Shown one piece after another: positions 34,201-44,895 of a stretch of 64,000 nt of DNA (position 1 is its first letter; each line of letters starts with the position of its first letter). Below the pieces are notes generated by a model. That model saw only the letters and a program-made list of their open reading frames with translations, ran no database searches and was not told where the DNA came from. The position numbers were made by a program, and so were the translations under genes. Source of the DNA: Micromussa lordhowensis (Eukaryota; Cnidaria; Anthozoa; Scleractinia; Lobophylliidae); the NCBI GenBank assembly GCA_964020085.1, contig OZ026608.1, positions 19,874,623 to 19,938,622 of the forward strand. The letters run 5' to 3'.

Positions 34201-35699
34201 AATAACCAAAAGGTTACAATGAAAACCTTTATTGGCTTACCTGTTCTTCAATTGTCATGTTCAGCAATCTGATTGGTTCCCCCTTAATGAATGGCGCCAA
34301 CTGATAGAGTTTTTTGTTGGCTTCCAGTAGCTGATAACGCTTCCTTTGACAAGCTTGAGAAGTCTTCTGAGAGAGTTCAACGGGACATTGATCTCCGTAT
34401 ATCCCTAAGATGAAAAAAATATCTCTTTAAGGCGACATTAAGGATATGTTTTTACTTCTTTATTACAAATTTGCCAAGTGGTAGGGAGAAAGATAGGGAA
34501 AGCTAGGGTAAGTCCTTCACGAGAACTTCAATCTTGGACAATTTATATGGAAAATTAAGACCACTCCTCACGCCATGTCACTGATGTAAGAAAAATGGCG
34601 CGTTTTAGTTGTGGCGCGAGTTCCTCATTGATTCAGGGGGGAAGGCCTGTCCCGATTGTTCTCGGCAACGTTTGAGTAACTTTTGGCGTTTGGAGCACCT
34701 TTTTGCAGCTCTAGCAACCTCGAGCAAATTTTGCCTTTCTGAGCAACTTTTGGGCAAACTATATGTTGAGAGCACATATAAAGTACAAAGAAGTACTATG
34801 CGTGGGTCACGTGAGCAAGCTGACCTTGAACGATTAAACATCTTTACAGGACACTAACCCAAACACTTTCACGCGACTTTCAGAAGCCAACTACACAAAG
34901 TTCTTAAAACAACCAATAGAAGCTTAAGTTTAGAGAACAGGAAACCTAAACAGAATCTCTGTTGGAGATCCAGACCAAGGCTTGTAGACGAACCCAAACA
35001 TGACCATATCATCGATGGAGTATTGTTCGGAGCTGAAGCACTCTTGATAAACTAAGATAAACAACTTGGAGTCACCAAGACTCTCTTTGTGGGCAGTCGG
35101 GTACTAGAATCACAACACCAACATGGAAGGTAAAAGACCGATGAACAATAGCAAAACGCGCGAGGCTTAAAAATAGAATGCAAATGATTATACCCCAACG
35201 AGGCCCAAACAACATCAGCGTGTTCCGAGAGAACTACACGGAATCTAGGCGAAGTTTTCGTTTTAAAAATGTGTTTTAGGAACACCGGCTGTTTTGGAAA
35301 GTGTTTTAGGAAATCGTCCGCTATTCCGGTTTGTTTGTCTGAATCATGACGTCACTCGCGCGTTTTGCTATTGGTGATCACGAATAAGACACTCGAAATT
35401 CGATAACCATTATTGAGCGTCATAACAAATGTACTAACGAATTTTAAATAGGCCAATTTTGATATATTAAAATTCTATCGAAATTGGCTTATTGGCAGCC
35501 ATTTATGAAAAGGGTGTATACAGAGGAATAGAAAGTCTCGGGGAAACAAAACTCGCTGTTTCCCTTGGGGCCAGTCATTAATATAAGTGCTTATTAACCA
35601 GGATTAAGTAAAAGCGACTTTCTAACATATACCTGAGTTTCCATTCACAAAGCACAACGAGGAAAGGACAACCAATGCAATTAATTGGAGAGAAAACAT
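26101..35699 (-). CDS. Secreted lipoxygenase, about 12 coding exons
   Basis: Lipoxygenases are non-heme iron enzymes adding O2 to polyunsaturated fatty acids. Exons on the minus strand: 35699-35633, 34404-34241, 33609-33427, 33283-33145, 32336-32227, 31115-30923, 29876-29515, (29325-29294 uncertain), 28990-28931, 27959-27857, 27143-26925, 26334-26101; about 621 residues. Exon 1 encodes a signal peptide (MFSLQLIALVVLSSLCFVNG). No PLAT domain is seen. Landmarks: FAEQRLAGVNPMTLMRV, VYTPKDKDLWMLAK, EHLAKTHLLMEPF with iron ligands His318 and His323, SAHHAAINYP with His500 and Asn504. The protein ends PRWVPNGIQT: by alignment with the family's C-terminal PNSxxI, Thr replaces the terminal Ile that binds iron. 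A phase gap between exons ending 29515 and starting 28990 needs a short exon of length 3n+2; the 32-nt candidate fits phase but not the usual RGV...YYYR sequence. A minus-strand AATAAA lies at 25653-25658. Numbering assumes the 32-nt exon. Confidence 0.9.
27340..27700 (-). mobile_element. Possible LINE 3'-end relic in a lipoxygenase intron
   Basis: Begins with AATAATAATAAATAAT on the plus strand, the complement of an ATT-type LINE tail, followed by several hundred bp of AT-rich sequence. A similar arrangement is at 53060-53540. No reading frame is left. The assignment is weak. Confidence 0.3.
28589..28706. mobile_element. Short element with terminal inverted repeats
   Basis: Ends 'tattgactaag' and 'cttagtcaata' face each other, with an inner palindrome around 'ctccgagtttatggagctcg'. 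Just to the left, 'gagcgggcaagat' and its complement (28465-28545) form another hairpin. Confidence 0.5.
30583..30872 (+). mobile_element. Full-length tRNA-derived SINE
   Basis: Starts with a tRNA-like head (30588-30660) carrying RNA polymerase III box A (TGGTTAGTGCGCTCG) and box B (GGTTCGAGCCC), then a body with 'tgtataaatgggtacc' and a 3' region 'gatgagccacttggctcgta'. It lies in the lipoxygenase intron beside exon 6 (30923). Other members: 14812-14960, 16352-16416, 51346-51632. Confidence 0.85.
31165..31319. mobile_element. Foldback element, family D (copy 2)
   Basis: Same family as 7521-7650: arms 'ggtggataacgctatcgacc' and complement, ends 'cccgggttgttcgaaa' and 'ttcgaacaactggggc'. It is in a lipoxygenase intron. 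Confidence 0.75.
31745..31850. mobile_element. Short foldback element
   Basis: Arms 'cgatttcgatatgttaaaat' and its near complement 'attttaatatatcgaaa'. A related piece with both arms close together is at 35449-35500. Confidence 0.55.
32391..32558. mobile_element. Foldback element in lipoxygenase intron 4
   Basis: Ends 'agaccactttcataaatggc' and a complement form the outer arms, with inner arms 'aattagccttactaacctc' and its exact complement. No coding capacity. Confidence 0.65.
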
Positions 35700-36169
35700 C
35701 TTGGGTAGCCTGTCCAGTGGGAATCTGATACCTGCAGGGAAAAAATATGAACACTTATAGTTACTCGAGTGTCTATAGAAATCTAAAAAGAACGTATAGT
35801 CTCTGAATACTTGCTTGTCTGATCTCAAAAAAGAACAGTAGGTGTTTAATTGAAGACCTATTGTCGGTAATTAATAGCTAATGCAAGGATAATACACCGC
35901 AATCAAACACTAGAATCGATGCAATTACAGTTCTTTTTTACAAAACGTAAGGCTTGTTTCCACTTGTGCACAAGCATAAGCATACGCCACACTAATACGC
36001 AGGCGCAGTAAGATGTTAATAATTAGCGCCTTCAGTCAGGAATCTTTCCTGATACGAGGCGCTAAGTAGCAGCATATTACTGAGTCTGCGTATGCTGCTT
36101 TTACACTTATGTGCTAGTGGAAAGCAACCTTTAATTAGGGAGTTCCCTTTGTCACTAGGCGGACTCTTA

Positions 36170-36602
36170 AGCCCCGGACAAACGCACAATCGCAACATTT
36201 CAACGCAGCATATCGCAACATTGTTTGCGCGCGTTTTGCCACCATATTGCAACGTGTTGCGGCATGTTGGATGTTGTTGGCTCAAGTTTGAAAATGGTAA
36301 ATTTTTTATGCAACATTCGTGGATGTTGGATGATGTTGTACTCGTCTGTTAGGTTCGAGCAAACAATTTTGTGCTAAGGCATGCGTACTAGTTCGATTTG
36401 AAACACCCAACATGTGGCAACACGTCGCGACACGGTGGCCAAATGCAAACGCGCGCGACATGTCGGGCCCAACAAGGTTGCAATATGTTGCGTTGAAATG
36501 TTGCGATTGTTTGGCCGAGACTTGCAAATGTTTGGCCAACAATGTTATATGTTGCGATATTAGTGTTGCGTTGAAATGTTGCAATCTTTTGGCCGGGGCT
36601 TT
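36170..36602. mobile_element. MITE with terminal inverted repeats rich in GCAACA
   Basis: Left end 'gccccggacaaacgcacaat' pairs with the right end 'ttggccggggct'. The body is dense in 'gcaacatttcaacgc' and its complement. No transposase frame. A distantly similar element lies at 59280-59528. Confidence 0.7.
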
Positions 36603-36883
36603 AGGAGACCATGCTTTGGCTTAAACAATTTTGACTTCGTCCCAAAGCAGTTGTCCAAGCCTCATAATACGTATGTTTGATTTCAAGCAAGTTCGCGGCT
36701 GTTCTATAAAAATCGATCAATATTTGGCCTTACGAGGTCAGTAATGTCTGGGCAACTCAGACAGTCAACTGACGGTGTAAATTTCGTTTTCTCTTTTTAC
36801 TGTTGAGAAAATACATGTTCAGCGAAGTACAGGAATCTTCAAGTTTAGCTGACCATAGCTACAATCAATAAACGGCATACTTG

Positions 36884-37005
36884 GCTTAAATGGAGTCGAA
36901 TCAGAGGAATCCCAAGCTTAATTATGACCGAATAATCTACTGCACCCTGAATGGCCCTCGATCTGAACACAGTAAATGAGTGTTGCGAATTCCTTTCAGC
37001 CACAT
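36884..37005. repeat. Direct repeat, copy 1
   Basis: About 120 bp here, containing 'ttaattatgaccgaataatc', is repeated in the same orientation at 40990-41120 with scattered substitutions and one small insertion. Both copies end near 'tgaattcctttc'-type sequence. Confidence 0.75.
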
Positions 37006-38106
37006 ATCAGAATTCTCGGGCTCGCTATAATTTACGAAGTCTCGAAGTCTCAAATTTTGATAATTTAGATCTCGGAGCGAATTTTACCTGGTATTAGTTC
37101 GAAGCTCATAAAGAAGCAACAGGCAGGGTTTTGATTTATGTTATCAGCGGCAAATAACTGACAAGTAACTGGTTTGAACCCAAGAGTATCACGCTAGCCG
37201 AACTACTGTACGTAAGCAAAATGATTCAGAGGTTCTACAGATTCTTACTTAGTTCGCCAAAACTTTGCAAGCAACACCGGTACTGTATATTCATTGCCAT
37301 CCAATCATTTTCCATTTGTTTTAAACGTCGAGCTAAACATATAGAATTATGTTGCTAAACTGATGTACCTAGCTGAACGATTCAAATACAGCAATCAGCA
37401 AAGCGAAGCTTAAAATGTCAAATATTGCCACTGGGTAATTTGGGTGCAAAGGAAGTTGTTGAATTTAAACCGCAAACATTAGCTAACTTTGCTTCCGAGA
37501 GCTTCCGATAACAGTTACTTTAATGGCTCAGGCGATGTTTGCGCCACATTTAAACCACACTAGCTCACGTTGTAAAGGCAAAACAGTAAAATATTTACAA
37601 ACTGTTCTAGCTCGTTCTACATGCGCAACTAGATTCAACCACTTCTTATGTTTTCTGACGAGTTTTGATTGATGACAATTTTTCTCCACCCAGATGTTTA
37701 ATTGGCAAAAATGTAAATAAGTTTGGAAAAAAAAAAAACGGAAAATTTAGCCGCCGATGGACGACTAGTCTTTGGAAACAGTACATACGTCTCGCTGCCT
37801 CGTGTCACGGAGACCTGACAGCTATAAGAAAGCAAGTGGCATGACGACCACACCAGAACTGCGATGAAGGCGACTGGGCAAGCACTTCTCCGGGGTTTTT
37901 ATTAATTTTTTTCACAAACATAAAGAAAGCGTCGCAACAATCTTGAAACGATTCTTAGCAAAATATGTTCTGATGCGAAGTAAGACAAGAAGCTACAAGA
38001 AAGCAAAGCGAATGAAAAACCAGATGTTCTGATGTTGCCACGTTTTGAGAAACAGCTTCAGCTCTGAGCTCGTGTTGCATTCCAGGAATGCCAGATACTA
38101 GCTACA

Positions 38107-38255
38107 GAACGGACACTCTCATTTGTCGCAAGCGGACACTATTTTCAAGTCCCCTTTTTAGCTTTTTACTTTTTCTTCTTATGAGAATTATTCTCGTAAG
38201 CGGAAAGCTCTACCCCCAATTCCCGAGGGTGTCGGCTTACGAGAGAGTCGACTGT
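38107..38255. mobile_element. Foldback MITE, family E (copy 2)
   Basis: Same family as 15230-15422: contains 'gtcgcaagcggacacta' and ends 'cttacgagagagtcgactgt'. The left terminus is partly lost. A 40-bp fragment of the family lies at 39064-39105. Confidence 0.7.
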
Positions 38256-39105
38256 AAATTTATTCACCAAGATGAAGTCCAATCATTACTCTGAATTCCA
38301 AAACCATATAAAGTGTGCAAGGTATCTACAGTTCGGCCGAGTCGCGCGAACGCCGGAACAAGCCACATATAGCTTCCGTGTATACTTATAACTATAAAGA
38401 GACCCAATTTGACACATGTAAGCTCATGTAGACTTCAAGCTACTGCACGTTTTGAGCCAGCTAACTATGTTGCAAGTCTTGCGAGTTACCACTATATATA
38501 GCTAAATATGTTCAATCAAAATGAGCCGGCCGGCATTTTCGAAATCGCCAGCTTCATCATGCCCGCAGCCAAAACATCAACTGCAACATTAAAACATCAT
38601 GGGATTCGGGAAATCGCGTCTGCATGCGTTGCCTACAAATTTACTAGCTTCATGTGATAAACGTGCAGCCGACCGAGTAAGAGGTACTAGTTTGACTTAG
38701 TTGCAGTGAGCAGCTTAATTATTGCTAGTATTCCAGTCTTATTTAGTATTTCATGTAACGGCAACTTTTAGCCAACTTTTAGCGTGCGCTGGTTTGCTTG
38801 GAGTCTCCGTTTGAAAAAAAGAAATTAAGCAAAATTACTCAACTTACGTTTTCGCTTTCGCCGCTTCTGTCCAGTTCAGTATTTCCGCTTGGTTTTCCCT
38901 TTTCGAAGCCCCCAACTCGGCAATCAAAGTCGATCTGTAGCTTCTAATTAATAGTTCTCAGAGTTTGAGAAGCCACGTATAAATATGTCATACGATCTAT
39001 AGCAAAAGGGCCTTTGTTTGATTGAAATTAATTCGGTTTATTTATAGCCTTCCTGGCTAATCCAGTCAACTCTCTCGTAAGCGGAATTGGAAAAAGTGTG
39101 CAGTG

Positions 39106-39453
39106 TATCCCAAATGACCATCATTCTTTGGCGCCGCTTTACAGTCGGACGTTTGACGCAAATCCCAGTAAAGTATATATTTTCTAAAAGCTTAATAATT
39201 GTAGGTTACGATAGTATATTCATTAACATAAACAAATTTAAGGTACTCCGAACATAGCCCGCTATTTCTCAGAGTACAGGGGTTCGCTAATCAAGTTCGT
39301 TTCCGGTCGGATTTGATGTCTTTTTGACACCTTTCTATTGAAAACGGTGTCGGGAAATTTTGATGACTTGTCTAGTCTGTTTTTGACACGCAGTTAAACT
39401 TTGAGAGTTGATAAAACATGCATCCTCTTCACTGAAATAGTCATAACTTTTGA
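39106..39453. other. Spacer, no gene seen
   Basis: AT-rich sequence without recognisable coding exon or repeat. Confidence 0.5.
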
Positions 39454-39540
39454 TAGCCTGCGTAGCTGGCGGTATTGTAGGCGCGCGCGAAATAAAGTTT
39501 ATTTCGTGTGCGCTTACAATACCGCCAGCTACGCAGGCTA
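39454..39540. repeat. Nearly perfect 87-bp hairpin
   Basis: The left half starts 'agcctgcgtagctggcggta' and the right half is its exact complement over about 28 bp, continuing with few mismatches (GCGCGC against GCGCAC) to a tight loop at 'aaagttt'. Probably a very short MITE. It would form a stable stem in RNA or a cruciform in DNA. Confidence 0.9.
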
Positions 39541-40585
39541 AACTTTTGAAAGAAGCAAAAACTAAAGCTTCCCCGATACAGGTCTTTTGCCTGACTATCG
39601 GGCGACGTTCTCTCCAAATTTCAGCGAAAAACGTTGAAATCTCGCCGGAAACAAACTCAAAATGTGCGCTTCACTCGCTGAAATATAATAATACAGACAT
39701 CTTATATAGCGCATCTATCCATAACAATGATCAGTGCGCTTAAAATAAAAATATAGATAAAACTAAAACTTCAATAAAAATATATACATGTAGAAAGAAT
39801 AATGTTCAATGTTCAAAAGTAACTATGAAATTTTCGTTTCGAGATATACTTTGAGGGGTTCTTCCGGTTTAATGAGATAATTACATAAAACGTGTGAAAG
39901 TTAATGACCCGTTGATCGACCAAGTGAAGGCTCATTTTTCTTTAGCAATAGGCTCGTATTAATTACAAAGCGGGCTCAAATGCTGCTCCTGGCGGGAAAT
40001 ATCCTTTGCAAGATCTGAATTCCGCCGCTCGCGCAACAAGGTTAGTAAGGAAATAATTTCAATTTTCGACTTGCTAGCACTAACGGTCTCGTTCTCCCAT
40101 CGACTTTGTTCTTCCTCGTCTAGAGCAATAAACTTCTCCTGCTCAAACTAGGAGCCTTGGTCATTAGCAGCTAACACATAAGCTCGATCCTTATCAAATG
40201 AATTCGAAAGCTTTCTTCTCTTTTAAGGTTTCTTCGCGCTTGAAAAAGGACACGGACTTTTGCGTTTTTTCTTCGATGACATGGAATATATATACCATAA
40301 GCTTTTAAATCTATCTACAAAGGCAAAACACTCGAAGCAGCACATCGACGACCACAAACACAAAACGTGTGAAAATCGCGCAACACCGCGTCTGTCAAGT
40401 TTGCTTCTCGTGACAACGTGCTGACAGCTATCAATTAGAGATAATTAATGGGAAGAAACGTTTTGCTTAGAATCAACCTTTTTTGATATTATTTTTTTAA
40501 AATGAACGATTGCAATAAGATCTATCTGAAAAAGAGAAAAACATTTTAAAAAAATGATCAAATTTGGGGTACACTGATACCTTAA
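39541..40585. other. Spacer, no gene seen
   Basis: No recognisable exon. Open frames are short and AT-rich without domain-like sequence. Confidence 0.45.
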
Positions 40586-40718
40586 ATAGAGCTGCCCGCT
40601 TACGAGAATCATTCCCATAAGAAAAAAAGGTAAAAAGGTAAAAAGGGGAATCAAAAACAGTGTCCGTAAGTAGTGCTGTCCGCTTACGAGAGTTTCCGTT
40701 AACGAAGAGTTGACTGTA
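40586..40718. mobile_element. Foldback MITE, family E (copy 3)
   Basis: Contains 'gagctgcccgcttacgagaa' and 'ctgtccgcttacgagagttt', ending 'gaagagttgactgt'. Same family as 15230-15422. Confidence 0.7.
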
Positions 40719-40989
40719 AGTAAAAACTAGTTTTCGGTGTAACGCAAGAACCTCTGTGAGTCGCGGATCTGACAATCTTCAGGGGGCAATCTCAGTCACG
40801 TTTTAGTACTATGGGCCCGACATTTTCCAGCAACTGGAGTCCCGGGCTAGTTTAGATAAAGTCTCGGGCTCGGATTTGATAGAAACGCTAAAGTCTTCGG
40901 TCCCTAATTTTTTTTCGAATCTCAAATTGTCTCGCAATCTCCCAAAGTCCCCAATTTACCATTCTATACCCTTTTCAATACCTAGAATC

Positions 40990-41120
40990 AAAAAAGCATA
41001 CCTGGCTGAAACGGACTCGAATCAGAGGCATCCCAAACTTAATTATGACCGAATAATCTATTGCACCCTGAATAAATCTCCCTCGGTGTAACTCAGTACA
41101 TGAGTGTTGTGAATTCCTTT
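40990..41120. repeat. Direct repeat, copy 2
   Basis: Second copy of 36884-37005 in the same orientation, about 4.1 kb away. Confidence 0.75.
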
Positions 41121-41514
41121 GGGAAAACCGTCCCTTAAACGATCTCGGTCCACCGGTGTGTTTCAATGCTCCACACTCTATCAGGCTCCTAGCAGGTCCG
41201 CTTGACTGCCATGTTTCGTATTAGCGTCCTGTTCAATACTGTTTTTGAGTAAATATAAAGCTTGTACAAAAGAAAAGGAAGGTCAATTTTGCGTTATTGA
41301 AATATAAGACAAATCGAAAATGGCCTATTCTCGTGTAGCAATTTATTAACAAAACTTCGACTGTTATTTGACAAATTAAACATAAATTTAACGTGCCTTT
41401 CATTGATGTAATTCAGAACATTCTTTATACGTAAGTTCCTGACTCCTTTTTAACGGCATTGAATCAAGCATACTTCATTCCTGTTGCTAGGCAACGTAGT
41501 TATCTTGCGTATAT

Positions 41515-41692
41515 CAAATCTCCGCTAACGGAACTCTCGTAAGTGGAGAGCTCTACTTATGGACACTGTTTTCAATTCCCCTCTTCACCTTTTTCCCTTT
41601 TTTTTCTGGAATAATTATCGTAAGCGGACAGCTCTACTAACGGACGCTTTTTCCAATTTCCGAGGGTGTCCGCTTACGAGAGAGTTGACTAT
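41515..41692. mobile_element. Foldback MITE, family E (copy 4)
   Basis: Well preserved: 'ccgctaacggaactctcgta' at the left, 'cgcttacgagagagttgact' at the right, and a central 'cgtaagcggacagctctact'. Confidence 0.78.
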
Positions 41693-42149
41693 AAGGGCTT
41701 GATCAATACTTCAGTCGACGTACCCGACTTCAATTTTCACACTGACATACAGATAAAGAATCGTGCTTCTTTCCTGGATAAGATGTATTTGATATAACGC
41801 ACCTTTTTTTCAGTAATCGCTTCCATTTCAGTAAAGCTACATTGCACGGATTTAATTAATGTGTCAAGAGTTAAGCCTCGCCTACAATAATGAGTTTTCG
41901 CTTACTTTCTGATAGGTTTTCGCCTAGCGTCCACACTAAAACGATCCAAAACGCTAATTGCTTCTATGGAAAACGCGCGATACATTTGAAAATGCTGTCC
42001 AGGGTGAGGATATTTGGAAACAGATCCCTGTCCTATATAGTCGGTGGAAAGCGAAAACGGATGCTTTAGCGGAGTAGATGGAAAAATGCGGCGAAAAACT
42101 CAGTATAGAGTGTGCGGGAAGCGTTTTCGGCAGAGACGCTTCATCGAAA

Positions 42150-44371
42150 CGATTTTTTTTCCTTATCATTCAATTTGCTTACTAGGCATCATTCCCCTGA
42201 TAATTGACATGATTGGTTTTATCAAGTTTTTCACTCAACCGATTTCAACTTTTAAACAAACAGTAAAAAAGAGAAAAAGTAGCGACTTCATCTTCAAGGT
42301 TTTTAAAATAATCTTCTTGTAAATGTCTTGATCAAAGAACAAAAATGTGGCTTAACTATATCATATTAATTATAAGTGCGTCAAATTACAGTTTTAAACT
42401 GGAATTAAAAGTAGTTTAGAGCGGAGAGTAAGAGATATCTATTGAATCTTGTAACGCTACCAGAAATCATTTAAAACAATCCTCGACATTTTCAGTGTTT
42501 TGTAAATTAAATACAACTGCTCGTGTCTCACCTTAATGAAAAGTTCAGGCAATTTTTGTTGTATACAGGCTTCGATCCCTCTTGCCGTCAGTTAGTTATA
42601 AGTAGAAAAAAAATTAAGTCGAGCCTTGCTCGTTAGCTCAAATCGAACCCGACAGACTGGCTGAATCGGATGAAATATCTGACAAAGTGTCTCCTCACTT
42701 TCTTGTGCAAACAATATCGTTCTAGTTGTTTTATTTTTATTTTTTTTAAAGTTAATTAAACGGACTTCAATGTTTACTGTGCCTTATTAAAGGCCTTTAT
42801 TAAACTCGATTTATTTAGTTTGATACTTGGTTCAACTTTGCAATCACAGGATATTTTTAAGTGTGGTAGAAGCTTATGTCAACAGAGCTTTGTAAATCTG
42901 GGTTTTAATTAAGTAAAAGTGATTGAAATAATCACAGAAAAGGATGTAACATATCTCGTTATTTCCGCGGCCATCTTTTGATGTTTCTTTTTAACAAAGA
43001 TTCGTTCTTGTTCATAGATGTATCATGATCTAAATTAATGTATTTTGCCGGAAATCGGCCGACAGTGAACCACATTGCGATACGAAAATGACAATTTTTA
43101 CCAATACTTTACCTTTTCCACATGCATATTGTTTTGTTTTGTAGCGTTTCTTTATCTCGGATCTGGAAAAGATGACATTTAGAAAAGGAAAACAGGCCAA
43201 GCCAGCCGGGGTACATTATTAAACCCAATCACAGAAATAAAGTTCAACTAGAAAATTAAAGCACCTGGGATATATCTACCTGCAATCGTAATTTATTTAT
43301 TAAACAGGGTAGACTATATAATATTGTGTTAAAAGTTGTTTCTACAAAATTACTTTCAATAGGGGTTAAGACAGCCACAAAATAATATAATATGAAGAAT
43401 TTAAAGAAAGAGTTAATGCCAGACCTATAATAACCATGGAAAGTTCAGTTTGTCGAGACTGAGAACAGTTATACGATTTTATTTTGTTATGTTTTTTTTG
43501 TTGTCAAAATGCCGGCCATGATAAGAAAATCGTGATTAAAATACGAAGAGAAAAGCAAGCTATCAGAGACCTGTACGAAGTTCAAAAATAAAATTAAAAA
43601 ATGGAACAGACCTAACCAGACCAAATTGCAGTTTTTTCGGCAATTTTACGTAAAATGTGATCGACTTGACGCAATTCTGAAATTTCACAGGGCGTAGATG
43701 TACGACTTGTAAAGAAAGGTATGATGTGGAACTCTTTGCTGTAAAGCATACAAATATAAGGGGAAGTTAACATATCGCTGTACGCTTCCAAACGCATATA
43801 CATTCCAATCCTTCAAATTCGAGCTGTAAAAGGTTTGGGCAACATCGCTAGCTTGGCGACTAGTAATATTTTCGAAGTTTTACATGACTACGGAAATTAA
43901 TTGTCGATAAACTGAATTTAATTTATACCATGTTTACTTTAAACGTCTTTCAAATTGGTGACCTCGACATCTAGTCCTTGTTACGAGGTATTGGAACATT
44001 GAGCAAAATATAGAGACTATAAAACTTGAAGGAACTCAGTCATGGTGTTTTGGCCGCGTACAAAATTACCGTTAAATTGAAGGAAACCTTGAAAACAGTA
44101 GTACAATAAGAAGAGAAAACACCAAAGAGATAATAATAAATAATAAACGAAAAAAAATGGTTTAGGATGGAGAAAATTAACACGGATTACAAAAGACGAA
44201 GTTGTCAAATTTAGGCTAAACTTTTCAAGTTGCGTTGCGGAAACCATGACGAAATTTAATGACCACGCCCAAAATAGTATGGCGGGAACTCCGTCTTTGT
44301 TGAAACCATTTTATCAAGACAATCCGTTGAAATTTTACTCGTAATCAGGTTGTTTACCTGAACACATGTTT
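42150..44371. other. Gene-poor, AT-rich spacer
   Basis: No exon I can support. A minus-strand frame at 43612-43803 (63 codons) has fairly protein-like composition but no recognised motif. A diverged copy of the 'gttttcg' repeat family lies at the left edge (41917-42140). Confidence 0.4.
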
Positions 44372-44668
44372 TTAATACTTTAAATCTATTCCTATTCGCT
44401 TATAACTGCGTAAATAAATTGATAATTTCCCAGACAAAACAGAAGAGCTACTACTACGCTTTCCAGTTGAGCGTGACACCACGCAAGTTTCGACACAAAG
44501 TTTAGACGTCAAAACTTTGGCGTTTCCAATGGCAACGTCATCGTCTAAATAACGCAGTCTAACGGTCGTTTCATTCAAATAATTCAGTGTCGTGCAGCGA
44601 CTTGTTATGTCCTTAACTAAATCTTTAAAACGGCACTCAGCAGAACTAACCAGACAACTCGAAACCAT
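44372..44668 (-). pseudogene. Possible PB1-like fragment in an inverted repeat
   Basis: From an ATG at 44668 on the minus strand the frame reads CRFKDLVKDITSRCTTLN and TTVRLRYLDDD, which resembles the middle of a PB1 domain (helix, then the hydrophobic strand ahead of the acidic OPCA loop). The usual continuation (DGDxV) is absent and the frame runs into an inverted-repeat arm (44457-44540). PB1 domains join signalling scaffolds; here only a fragment is visible. It could be an exon captured or broken by the repeat, or chance similarity. Confidence 0.28.
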
Positions 44669-44895
44669 GAAGGTAATCCACTTGTCTTTCACGTACTATA
44701 CAAAAAAAAACCACACAAATTATTGACAATAACGGAAAGCACAACCAAGCCAAAATGCGCCGCCTAAGAACCGAGTCGAGTCTTTGCGCGCTTTGTTTCC
44801 ATTGGATACATTCTCGTTGCCAACGGAAACGTCAAAGTTCTGACGTCAAAACTTTGTGTGGAAACTTGCGTGATGTCGCGTAGTGACACTGCTCC
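44457..44895. repeat. Inverted repeat pair
   Basis: About 80 bp at 44457-44540 recurs in inverted orientation at 44815-44895: both contain 'gacgtcaaaacttt' and 'acgcaagttt' types. The spacer includes the possible PB1-like frame. It may be a MITE with long arms. Confidence 0.7.

Larger units (their letters stand above)
35731..38910 (-). other. Probable 5' leader intron of the lipoxygenase gene
   Basis: The lipoxygenase start codon is preceded by a strong acceptor (TTCCCTGCAG, exon edge at 35731), so an upstream non-coding exon is expected. A matching candidate ends at 38848 with donor GTAAGTT, preceded by purine-rich sequence. I see no other coding exon in between. This exon pairing is inference; another donor could be used. 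Confidence 0.3.

Noticed and set aside
35622..35828. Longer N-terminal extension of the lipoxygenase beyond the signal-peptide Met
   Set aside because: An acceptor at 35731-35732 and the position of the hydrophobic core favour Met at 35699.
43612..43803. Minus-strand 63-codon frame with protein-like composition
   Set aside because: No motif recognised and no supporting exon context; kept only as a note.
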